Source: Oscheius onirici (Eukaryota > Nematoda > Chromadorea > Rhabditida > Rhabditidae). From it: a DNA stretch of 64,000 bases. Within the stretch, counting starts at the first letter, position 1, and every line of letters begins with the position of its first letter. The notes below the pieces were generated by a model. That model was not told where the DNA came from. It made no database searches and worked only from the letters and a program-made list of their open reading frames with translations. Positions 1-10,925 of the stretch are shown here, piece by piece. The stretch lies in NCBI GenBank assembly GCA_932521025.1, contig OW051468.1:8928064-8992063 (forward strand), read 5' to 3'. The translations under genes were made by a program, and so were the position numbers.

Positions 1-243
1 GGAAAAAGAGGCCGTTTCAACGCTAGATTGACTTCCTTCTGTTATTCTTTTACTATTTTTCGTTGTATTTTGTCAGAAGAATTGATTTATCTGGAAAGAA
101 TATTGATGAAAAACGACGTTTTTACTATTTTTGGAATAAAAATATTTTGAAAAGCCGCACAAAAATACGGTAGAATCAGCCCGCCTATTTCCATAGTTAC
201 CCACTCGCGTTAAAGCGCTAATATTGGTGGAAACAACTCTCAC

Positions 244-549
244 ATTGTAAGATTTTTTCGTGCAGACGTCGTCATTGACGCGGACACGGCCTCCCGTCAC
301 GAGCTTCTCCACTTGTCTAAAAATTGGATAAAATCTGAAAAAATTATAAACGAACGAGCTGCTTTTTCCCGTTGCCCTATTAACAAAAGTGTCGATGCGT
401 CTGCTGCCGGCCTTCAGCGTTTTCAGTTTGTAGTCCTTGGGAAGACCGTCTTCGTCCAGTTCCACTCGACTCGACGCTGCTCGCGAAAAGGCTGTCCATC
501 TTGTGACTCCAAGTCGGCAAATTGAAGTTCTAGATGCGCAAACGGCCAT
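244..549 (-). CDS. MTRES1/C6orf203-like protein with S4-type RNA-binding domain (3' end unresolved)
   Basis: Two exons are readable on the minus strand from an ATG at 549. The first gives an N-terminus rich in Arg and Ser, compatible with a mitochondrial presequence, then an S4-like start (LKAGSRRIDTFVNRATGKS). The second begins near 315 after a short intron and continues with QVEKLVTGGRVRVNDDVCTKKSYN, which carries the typical S4 pattern of a helix followed by G-x-V-x-V-N-D. This arrangement resembles mitochondrial transcription rescue factor 1 (MTRES1), a mitochondrial RNA-binding protein. A strong donor (GTGAGAG) follows at 243, and the last exon is either between 1 and 80 or beyond the left edge; I could not fix it. 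The start is 168 bp downstream of the selb-1 stop, so it may be the last gene of the cluster. The family call is by motif only; a generic S4 protein is the alternative. Confidence 0.55.
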
Positions 550-716
550 TTTTTAGCTTAAATTTTCTCGATTTTACGCGGAATTGGGTACACTGCGTAT
601 TTTCCTTCTTTTTCGTTTTATGCGTTTTGTTTCACGGGTATTTGTTGCTTCTTCATACGATTCGGATAGATCTGACGAGAAACAGGTCAACTAACAAAAA
701 ATATTCCATTAAAAAT

Positions 717-3149
717 TTATGGAATGTATGCTTTTACAGTCTTGTCATTGAGGTACTTTTTTAGATGTAGATGAACGGCGACGGGCTCTCCCTGGGCCAT
801 TTTTTCGGCAACTTCTGGTCGAAGGGGAACGGAAAAGGCCAGCCGAGCCTTGCCACTTTTCCCAAAACTGCTCTCGACTCGACCGACGTCTCCGGTGGAT
901 AAAACGACCGTCATTCCCTCGAAAATAGACATTTTCGTTTCTTTTTTGAACAGCGAATGACAAATGGCGCTTCGCGGGTTCTCTATCCTAAATTTTTGGT
1001 TAAAAGCTGGAGAGGATGAGTACCAAGGATGGCTAACCCGGCCGGCCCGATTTTTCGTGGTGGGACCAACGCTTTGAATTCAAATTTTGTTTTTCTTTCT
1101 CGATTTCCGGTTTTTTATTGCATCTTTTTCTTCCACTGTAGTTAGATAGTAGCGAGGTGATTGTTAATAAAAAATATCATGAAAAATTCGTTTGTCGCCA
1201 TTTTAGTGCTATGAAATGACTTGCTATGTTTTCAGCCGCCAAACGAATTTTTCGTGATATTTTTTATTAACAATGTGATCACCTCGCTACTATCTAAGTA
1301 CAGTGAAAGAAAAAAATGCAAAAAAAATCGGAAATCCGGTCAGAAAAAGCAAAAAAAATTGAAAAACAAAATTTGAACACCGCGGTAGCGTTGGTCCCGC
1401 CACACAAAAACCGGGCCGGCCGATTTGATGCCCGGGTGGCCATCCCTGATGAGTACCTTTCGAGCTGTCCTTCCCGCTCCTTTTTGACAAATCGTCTCAC
1501 GGCGCCGATATCCGAAATTGGCTCAATAATCTTGCCGTGAAAGGCGAAACGACAGCCTTTTCCTGAAAATAGGGGTTATTGAAGAATGAGAGCTCCAAAA
1601 GTTACCTTGATGATCCAGCTTCGAGGCAATGTAGAAGAAACCAGGTCGGACAAAGACTGGTCGGTCTAGAGCAATCACAGCCAGGCATGGAGCCGTCATT
1701 GTGGAAATCTGCTCGTATTCTTCTGAAAATAATCAAATTATCCGTTGTTTCGTCTTTATATCGTTTTGTTTTCCTAAAAATAGCTAACCTGAGGTTGTGG
1801 GCCGTTCTAGAGCATCTTTGCTCGCCGTTAAAAAGTTGCATTCGGCCATTATCGTCTCAAACCCAGTAGAAATGTGAATTTTCGAGCCTGACGCGACTGT
1901 CCCTTTATAGAAGCCTATCGGGCTGACGGAACAGAAGGCATACTGTAGTTCTTTAAGATCCGACGGTGTAGAAACTAAATTTTTTCTTAAAACAGCGAAA
2001 AATGGTAAAAACGCACTCAAAGTCCTCGAAATTGAGTCGGCTTGAAGATTTTGAACGAGAATGGCGACACGTTCGCCTAGCTGAACATCATTGCATTTTT
2101 CTTTCCAACTTTCTAGGCCCTTGACCTTTCGGACTTCTTTGAGGGACGGTATTTCGATTTCCTGGTTCAATCTGAAGCATTTTAGGGAAAACAAACTTGG
2201 AAGAAATACCTGATGGTGCCATCCACTACAGTACCCGTCAAGACGGAGCCTTTACCCTTGATTGGGAAGCAATGATCGACGGCCACGAGAAGCCTGAAAA
2301 TTTTTCTTTTTTTGGATTTCATAGGTGGGAAAAAACAGCTTAAAAATGAGGACACTCCTACTTTCCAGAATTCTTCCTATCCGGACTGTACAACTTTCCC
2401 TCCAGCGTCTTCATCAGCTCATCTAGTTGTTTTTCCGACGGTGGATTGAGAGAAAGCGGAACGATTGGAGTCTCGGTGCTAATTCCTAGAGCCTTTAGTC
2501 CTTTCTTCAATTTACTAGAAATGGCGGGAATCTAGAGATTTTCTTTAGAAAAAATCGTAGAACATACTGACATCAGCTTCTTGGATGAGATCAATCTTGT
2601 TCAGGACGACGACGACTCGTTCCGGACAGAAAATTGTGCAGAGAAGGAGATGTTCAGCTGTCTGGGGTTGAATTCCGCAGGAGGCGTCGACAACCTGTCT
2701 AGAGATTCGATTTTTCTCAGCTTTGTTGAAAAACTGACAACTATGGCCATGTCGAAGACGGAACTGGCTGCCAGAACGGCTCTGATGAGCCCAGCATGTC
2801 CGGGACAGTCGATGAGCGCAAGACGATGTCCAGCCACGAAACAGCACGAAAATCTGCAATATTTTTTGGGATTGGAAGCTGAAAGAAAGGAAGAAAACTT
2901 TTTTTTGAGCAAATTTGGAGTATTTTTACTTTCTGGGGGTGTTTCGCATGACGAATTCAATAAAAACGGTCGAAAATGGCTGCAAACACACAATTTTCAG
3001 AAAACTTACCCTAGATCGAGAGTATTCCGCCGGCCGCCTTTGTCTGCATGCTTATCGAAAGCGGCTGTACTGGCCAGCTCGGCTATGGCTCGTGACAGCG
3101 TCGTCTTTCCACAATCGACGTGGCCGAGAATTCCGACGTTCAGAGACAT
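717..3149 (-). CDS. selb-1: Selenocysteine-specific elongation factor eEFSec/SelB
   Basis: This GTPase delivers Sec-tRNA to ribosomes at UGA codons in selenoprotein mRNAs. About ten exons can be traced. The N-terminus (MSLNVGILGHVDCGKTTLSR) holds the P-loop GHVDCGKT; then TLDLGFS (switch I region), DCPGHA (switch II) and VVVLNKIDL (G4, NKxD). The beta-barrel domains follow (DHCFPIKGKGSVLTGTVVDG; EIEIPSLKEVRKVKG), and the C-terminal domain IV ends SLFKKETKMSIFEG, LSTGDVGRVESSFGKSGK and a final YIP. The LDLGFS, SLFKKET and FGQSGK-like blocks are diagnostic for eEFSec as opposed to EF-Tu. Reading frames agree across all junctions checked. The ATG lies 202 bp downstream of the gale-1 stop. The intron between the exons ending at 1457 and starting at 987 has been enlarged by a transposon. 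Its presence implies that the selenocysteine pathway is retained in this species. Confidence 0.93.
1015..1457. mobile_element. Palindromic MITE with 10-bp TSD inserted at a selb-1 splice donor
   Basis: The direct repeat GATGAGTACC occurs at 1015-1024 and 1448-1457. Between them, 1025-1447 is almost one complete inverted repeat: the left arm (from AAGGATGGC, through AACCCGGCCGGCCCG, to TAGTAGCGAGGTGAT and ATGAAAAATTCGTTTG) matches the reverse complement of the right arm base for base over about 190 bp, with a short unpaired centre near 1195-1235. A TSD of 9-11 bp with long TIRs is characteristic of Mutator-like elements, so this is probably a non-autonomous MULE-type MITE; that class assignment is inference. 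It contains no coding capacity. On the minus strand the TSD reads GGTACTCATC and includes the exon-intron boundary G|GTACTCATC of selb-1. Confidence 0.9.
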
Positions 3150-3350
3150 TATAATTTCAGTTTATCAGTACTTTTTCTCCATTTTTTCAAGTACAGTCAA
3201 TGCCAGGTTACAGTTTCGCATGTCCATCTAAATTTGGCTAAAAAAGATTTATAATCTGTTAGTATTTGGAATGTTTACATAGGCAAGAATAAAACCACTC
3301 AAAAAGATACAATAAAACCCATAAAATATAATAAAAAAGGGGAGGGAGGT

Positions 3351-5162
<1,812 letters not shown>

Positions 5163-6006
5163 TTAGAAGACTTTGTAGAGGCCGATCACTGAAGCGACCA
5201 GGGAGAAAAAGGCAGCCTGTCGAGGCGATAGCTTGCCAGCCCAGAGAAACTGAAAATGTGGTTTTTGGGACGGGCAATCGGTTCCAGAGATCATTTTTCT
5301 CGAAAAAGAAGGCCGATTCAGTGATTTTTGATCGACATGGCGACAAACGACTTATAGCCTCTCCGATAAGAACTCACTTTGTGTGGAAGAGAGTGAATAG
5401 CTGAAATAAAGTCGCTGGTTAGTCCCGTCAGCGTTATTATGTCTTCTTTTGACTTTTCCAGGTTATTTTTCTTCAATATCAAGTGAATCTGAATAATTTT
5501 GTCTGCCCCAATCTATTGAACTCACTTGTTTCGTAATGCTACACACTAAAGCAGCTATCCAGAGATAGAGACACCATCGCCAGAGACGAGGAGAATCCAT
5601 GTTCATTAACTTGGCATCTGTGAGCCAAGCACACAGTTCCACAACTCCGTAGACTGTGTAGATGCCCGTAACGCCGGCGTTGCAGGCATAATCGAACTAA
5701 AATGTAAATATTTTTGTAGATGTAGTTTTATGAGCTTTATCTGATTTTGACTGCAAAATTACTCACTTTATCATGCGGTTTCGTCTCCAAAATATGCCTA
5801 CAGGCTTTGAGCATCGACGGATGATTGAACTGTCTCAAAACAAGACGAGCGGCACTCAGCTGCTTTGCCAAGGACAGAAGCGCATCCTTCTTCTCAGAAC
5901 CGTGTGCTCGAAGCTGGAGCCAAAATGCCAAAGATCGCAGAGTTTTGTCTCGTCCAGGGTAAGTTTGGAGGACACGAACGACGTTGTCGAGATCCAAGGT
6001 GGCCAT
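5163..6006 (-). CDS. prx-11: Peroxisomal membrane protein PEX11 family
   Basis: PEX11 proteins elongate and divide peroxisomal membranes. Four exons (5767-6006, 5526-5696, 5378-5488, 5163-5249) join in frame to 203 codons (202 aa). Recognisable features are the N-terminal amphipathic helix region (YPGRDKTLRSLAFWLQLRA), LSAARLVLRQFNHPSM, the aromatic membrane segment RLWRWCLYLWIAALVCSI, and the short C-terminal membrane segment FFSLVASVIGLYKVF just before the stop, which is the usual PEX11 end. The overall pattern is closest to the PEX11-gamma (PEX11C) type. I chose the ATG at 6006 (MATLDLDN), which matches the family start; an in-frame upstream ATG at 6054 would add 16 mostly Ser residues. 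It lies 224 bp downstream of eif-6 in the same orientation. Confidence 0.88.
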
Positions 6007-6229
6007 TTTTGGGGAAGAAGAAGAAGTACTGACTGACAAGGGTACGGAGTACACGCCTCTAACCGTCAGGCTACGTTCTAGCGCGCGCCTAGACCAAATT
6101 AATCGATTACACGTGAGAGAGCGTATGAAAACGCTTTATCAGCTGTGATAGGAGCTCCGGGATGGGGTAACAATTATATCAAATTCAACAACAAAATACG
6201 GGGAGAAAACGGAACAAAAAGGACTGACA

Positions 6230-7136
6230 CTACAACATGCTCTCGATGAGAGTATCGCGGAGCTGATTGCTGATGGTCGACGGCTGGCCCTGTTCGCCCA
6301 ATTTGAAGATACTTTCCACTACCGAGAGCTCTGTGGAGGTTGTGTCGAGACCACAAAAGGCTGTCCAGTCATTGACGCACATGCCAGCGCCGATGAGCTC
6401 GGATCCGCGATTGATCGTTCCGGCTACGACAGGGATCTGAAAGTCAAAGGTTTTGCTTGTTTAGATCGTTGAAAGATACCTGAAGAAGAGCAGCCAATTC
6501 TCTCTGGGTGTCAGGAGGAGTTCTAGCAGCTACAAGACATCCTTGCGATGAAAGGGCGCAATAGCTTCCTACCTGAATGTAAACAAGTTTTGCGATAAAA
6601 GCAAATTCTGCTTACCAGACTGTTTTGTGCCAAGCTAACACGGAAGACTTCACACTTCAACGTCTCGACGATAGCCTGCTCGGTTTCCTGACTGATTTCA
6701 GCGTGAACAAGAGCGACGTGGTCGTTGCAAGCAATGACATTGCCCAAGGCAGAGAGACGCTCATCAATACGACGGACTTTTACCTAAATTTTGTAAATTT
6801 ATATTGCAAGAAGGTCAACAACCTCGTCAGGGAGTGAGTTGCGAATATGCTGGAGCTCCTGATCGGTCGTGGCGTTCGGGACGAGAAGTCCGTGACGATT
6901 TCCTACAGCCACACGGCCGACAATTCTCGTGGAAGCGATCGTGGTGTGGATGACTGGAATAACATCGGAGAGCTCAGATTCGACGAAACTGAACATACAA
7001 TCTTGAATTGCTTATAAAATGGAGCTAACCTGTAGAAATTCTGGGTGGCTCCAACTCCGACAAGACAATAGCTGTTGGTAAGACGGCAGAAGACGCCAAC
7101 ATCGTTGCTACCTTCGTAATCGACGCGGAGAGCCAT
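6230..7136 (-). CDS. eif-6: Translation initiation factor eIF6
   Basis: eIF6 binds pre-60S ribosomal subunits in nucleolus and cytoplasm and blocks premature joining with 40S. Five exons (7030-7136, 6823-6988, 6616-6783, 6480-6572, 6230-6436) add up to 247 codons (246 aa), the standard length. Diagnostic blocks: [20 protein letters not shown] at the start, [65 protein letters not shown] and [20 protein letters not shown] near the end. A TTCTTTTTCAG acceptor lies only a few bases upstream of the ATG, the position expected for a spliced-leader site. It is the most upstream gene of the minus-strand cluster, and its promoter region faces the AATF gene. Confidence 0.97.
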
Positions 7137-7855
7137 ATTTACTGAAAAAGAATGGTAATAAATCGAGGAAGCGAAGTCTATAAGCAAGAGGGAGAAAAAG
7201 TTTCGCAATATTTAAAGATGATGGATCTAAGACCAGTTTTCAGGAGAAGGAGCCAAAATTTCAAACAGTTGCGCAATGAAGGTAGGACAGAAGAGGTAGC
7301 AAGACTTGCCGTGACAGGAAAAACGTGATAAGACCCATGACTCGTCTCTCATGAATGAGGGGGCAGATTTACGGGTAACAGTTGTTCAAAACTTAATTTT
7401 CAACGCAACAAAACGACTCTTTGTTTCTCCTCATATTATTTTGCATCAAGCATCATACACAGCAGCATACAGAATAATAAACGTCAAAAATGAAGCGTAA
7501 ATGTTTTCTGCTTGGTAAACGATTTAGACGAAGGTTTTCGCATGGATTGCTTGCGAAAACTATTGAAAAACTTGCTCTTTTTTGTTATCAGAGGCGTATG
7601 TACTTTGTTGAAAAAAATAAACAGCAAAAAAGACAAGAAGAACGGAAAAACCACGAAACGAGGAATAGAAAAAACGGAAAAATGGTTTGATTTCAGAATG
7701 CAGGCGCCCAATTGAAATCCCAACAATTCGTTTCGAGACCCTTTAGGAAAATTACCGTACTCAAACGGAGAAAATATTCAACTTTCTTCTCTTCTAAATT
7801 TCCAGGTTCTTTACTGCTCCTACTCTTTTTTTTCGTAACCAGTTCATTTTCAGAA
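7137..7855. promoter_or_regulatory. Divergent intergenic region between eif-6 and AATF
   Basis: This 719-bp segment separates two divergently transcribed genes and presumably holds both promoters. Each side ends in a pyrimidine-rich AG directly before an ATG, consistent with trans-splicing of both transcripts. The small ORFs inside it (for example around 7490-7715) are lysine-rich and AT-driven and look non-coding. I see no clear core-promoter element. Confidence 0.45.
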
Positions 7856-9285
7856 ATGTCCTTTCTCAAAGAGCTGGCGAAATTGGCCGAGCCGGCTCCG
7901 TCGCTGCCCGATCTGGAGGACGAAGCTGTTAAAGGTAGGTCTTCGTTTCCCATTTTCTTTATCAAGAATTCATACAAAAAATGTGCTCATTCTAGCAACA
8001 CCTGTTCGTGAGCAGCTGAAGATCTGGGATCGGCTGCTTTTTCTCAAAATCAAGCAGCTAGCCGGGCCTACAATCGACTGCCTCTTGGCCAGCTGGCAAA
8101 AGAACTGATGAAAAATTGTGACGAAGAGACGAGGAACAATATATTCCAGGCCAGGAAGAATGCAAAAGAACTCGTGGAAGTGCTCCTGGCTGCCGAGAAG
8201 GCTCTTCTCGGTTCGAGTCCACTGACTCAGAGCATCGTCGGAATTGAAGGAGGTAAGAACCTTTTCACTAGCGATGAAGAAAACGACGAGATTTGCGTCC
8301 TGGATGAATATATTACCTCATTCTATTTTTCAGGAATGGCCAATTCTGACGATGAAGAGATTGAAAGTAGCGAAGATGAGGTGGAAGAAGATGATGACGT
8401 AGCGGCAGGAGACGAAGAAGATTTGGACGAGGAGGAGGAAGAAAAGGCCCCAAAGGAAAAGACCGCCCAGAGCTGGAAAGTCCAAGAAAAGCAGCTTAAA
8501 GAGAACGAGGCCAAGTTTGAGAAGTTTAGGCATGTTTCAGTTGGATTTTCACCTCTAAATACTTTTTTAAGAAGCTCTACACTGATCAAATGGGATGAAA
8601 GAACCAAATTGACTGGTCCTCGTCGAGCTAAAGACGCTAGAAAAGACTTTTCCGCCTTCGAACAAGGTAATGTTGTTCAGCAAATTGACAAAGTAACCAG
8701 TTTCTCAAAGTTTTCAAAATAACAACGTTCAGATTATGGCGGACAAGGTCAGAATCTTGAAGCGATCGCAGACAAAACGGTCTGACCACGATCGAATTGA
8801 AGCCGATGCCGAGGCTGACGTCGATGAGGAAATCTTTGACGATGACGACTTTTATCAGATTCTTCTGAAGGAGATGATCGACAAGAAGACGAGTTCCTCA
8901 CAGGATCCGATTGCCATGACGAGAAGCTTCATCGAGATGCAAAATTTGCGAAATAAGAACCGCGTCTTTGACAACAGGCTGTCCAAGGTGTTTTTTTTTA
9001 AACTTTTCATGTCGTTCAAGTTAAAAGAATGTAGCTCGCGGTAAATATGTTTGCTTTGAAAAAGGTGGCTTGGCGAAAATCTTGGGTGAGTGTCCAATGT
9101 TTGCGTACGGTAGTCAGATTAATACAACGTGTGTCAGAATCCCGTACCAATAACTCTATTTTCAGGACCGGAAGGTAAAGTACATCCCGATCCCAAAGCT
9201 GGTCAACTTCCATCCAGCTTGTCCCGAACTCGTCACCTGGACTCACGAGGCCCGCAACGAGCTCTTCAGATCGCTCTTCACGTAA
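7856..9285 (+). CDS. AATF/Che-1/Bfr2 orthologue (ribosome-biogenesis factor), apparent frameshift
   Basis: AATF/Bfr2 proteins act in small-subunit rRNA processing in the nucleolus. The ATG at 7856 follows TTTTCAGAA, a likely trans-splice acceptor. Exons near 7856-7934, 7996-8252, 8334-8523, 8572-8692, 8733-8987 and 9166-9285. Recognisable parts: VREQLKIWDRLL (AATF leader), an acidic stretch rich in D and E (about 8340-8450), TLIKWDERTKL, ILKRSQTKR, DEEIFDDDDFYQILLKEMID (AATF signature) and the C-terminal TRAUB region KVKYIPIPKLVNF with RNELFRSLFT at the end. Between about 8031 and 8065 the frame encoding KIWDRLL does not continue into the frame encoding RAYNRLPLGQLAKELM; one base is missing, beside a T5 and an A4 run. 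All other junctions are in frame. The gene converges on unc-89, with 137 bp between the stops. Confidence 0.85.
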
Positions 9286-9323
9286 TTATTTCGGTATTGT
9301 TACTCGTTGTTACGTTTATAAAG

Positions 9324-9329
9324 TTTATT
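9324..9329 (-). terminator. Candidate unc-89 poly(A) signal AATAAA
   Basis: The minus strand reads AATAAA (plus-strand TTTATT) 93 bp downstream of the unc-89 stop at 9422. It lies in the 137-bp gap between the two converging genes, so the two 3' UTRs probably overlap or abut. Confidence 0.5.
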
Positions 9330-9421
9330 ACCAACGGATCTCTCTCTACAAAACAGCCTACAACAAAAAATTAGGGGTTTTGTGGAAGGGAAAGCATAAT
9401 ACCCAGGCAAAAGATATAGAT

Positions 9422-10925
9422 TATTGGACGTTCTTCTCGCCAAATTTGTGACAGAGCTCGTTGCTCAGCGGCCGGGCCGGCTCGGGCAGTGTCAGGTTGA
9501 TCGTCTTCCGCAGTCGGGAGGCAGAATATCTGAATTTTTTCGTTTTGATTGTCTGTCATTTCGAATTCCAGCAATCTCTGGACATTTTCAGTACCCAACT
9601 TTGCGTCATGAAATCCTAGAAAAACTCAAAATTGTAATAAAATATTATTCGAAATTAAACTCACTTGGCGGCTTCTCTCCTCCTGACCATTGATGGATCA
9701 GTGGACAAAAATTTGTGAGAGAGGGCTTCGTCCGTCCTCATTCTCCTGATCGGACTCTTTTTCAGTCCCCAGGTCACAAAACTGAGGGCTTCTTGACTGG
9801 CCGTGACGGGGATCAAATTGGGATCACATTTTACATTCAGGACATTTTCCTTGATCTCGTCGGGACGATCGTATTCCGAGTAGAAGGGATGGAAACCGCC
9901 CAGCCTTAAAATTAATTTTGTATGATCAATTGTCTTGGGGACTTACAGGCAGAAAGTGATGACGGCCATTCCCCAGACATCGGATTGGACGGAGACGGCG
10001 ACTTCCGGCACATGCATCTCAGGAGCAGCCCACAGCACGTTCACGTCGGTTGGCTTGACTGCTGAGCTGATTTCCTGAACATTCGCTTATTTAGAAGCTG
10101 ACAGGACAGAAACAATCAGAGGAGAGCGTTTCTACTTTACCTCCCCTTTAGAAGCTCATTCATGCATTTTCCAGCTTTATGATGTTCTACAAAGTTGTAG
10201 CATTTGACAAGTTCTACAACTTTGCAGAATATGAAAAAGCTGGAAAATTCTTGCACTAGCTAGAAAATGGGGATTTCTTCTCAAAGTCCCAAATGTGAAG
10301 AGGAAGGGGGCTAAAGTAGACGGGCCAATTGAGTTACCAAGCAAAGCTAAAAGAAGACAGTCCGAGCAAGACTTTTTCAGTCAAAATTCACTCTGACCAG
10401 AGAGACAGAATTTCTTTCTCACCAGAGCACTGTGGAAGTCGACCAACTTCACAATCCAGTTCCTCTTCGTTTGGAACATGATATTGTAGGGATTGATATC
10501 CAGATGAGCAACTCTTAAAAATTATACAGTAAAAGTATGTCCCCTCTCTCTTACCCTCTGAAATGGAGCCAATGGATAGCCGCTGTCAGTTGCCGGACCG
10601 TCATGGCTACCTGCTCCTCCGTATAGTAATCGTTGAATGAGAATCGGGAGAACACGTCTTCGTATAGTCGTTCACAGAATAAATACATGAATCCTCCGCT
10701 AAAATTGTTTTTTTTAAATAAAACTGAGTTAAAGTACCAATCATATGCGGCAACTAGTCTTTGTACATTCTCATGCTGAGCCTGTTTCAGGATGCTGAAT
10801 TCGCGGCGAGTGTCCTGGTCGCGAGAGTCGCGGATCTTGACTACACATTGTGCCGATCCTTCAGCTTGACCATCTACAGCCGCCCGAAGCACGGAGAACT
10901 TGCCACGGCAGAGGAGAGCGTCGAT
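9422..10925 (-). other. unc-89: UNC-89 protein kinase domain PK2 and C-terminus
   Basis: About seven exons encode a complete kinase fold at the C-terminus. Visible elements: glycine-loop equivalent CRGKFSVLRAA; ATP-anchoring Lys in CVVKIRD; the alpha-C region REFSILKQAQHENVQRL; catalytic loop VAHLDINPYNIMF (HRD appears as HLD, with Asp and Asn kept); KLVDFHSALEISSAVKP, where the DFG glycine is His; the APE motif in WAAPEMHVPE; SVQSDVWGMAVITFCL; and the C-lobe KKSPIRRMRTDEALSH. The tail SMVRRREAAKYSASRLRKTI joins across an intron at 9667/9530. C. elegans PK2, as I recall it, has DFG here. The altered glycine leaves catalytic activity uncertain. Confidence 0.9.

Noticed and set aside
7484-7977. 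Lysine-rich ORFs upstream of AATF
   Set aside because: They are driven by A-rich sequence in the 5' region and overlap the trans-splice acceptor.
9371-9598. Minus-strand ORF with GTENVQRLLEFEMTDNQ and a QPDTARAGPAAEQRAL tail as the end of unc-89
   Set aside because: The neighbouring frame gives KYSASRLRKTINLTLPEPAR, which joins in phase to the PK2 tail across the intron 9530-9667 and resembles the known UNC-89 end.
9540-9612. Extra exon DFMTQSW... between the last two PK2 exons
   Set aside because: Its phase gives an immediate stop after the preceding exon, while direct joining of the flanking exons is in frame.
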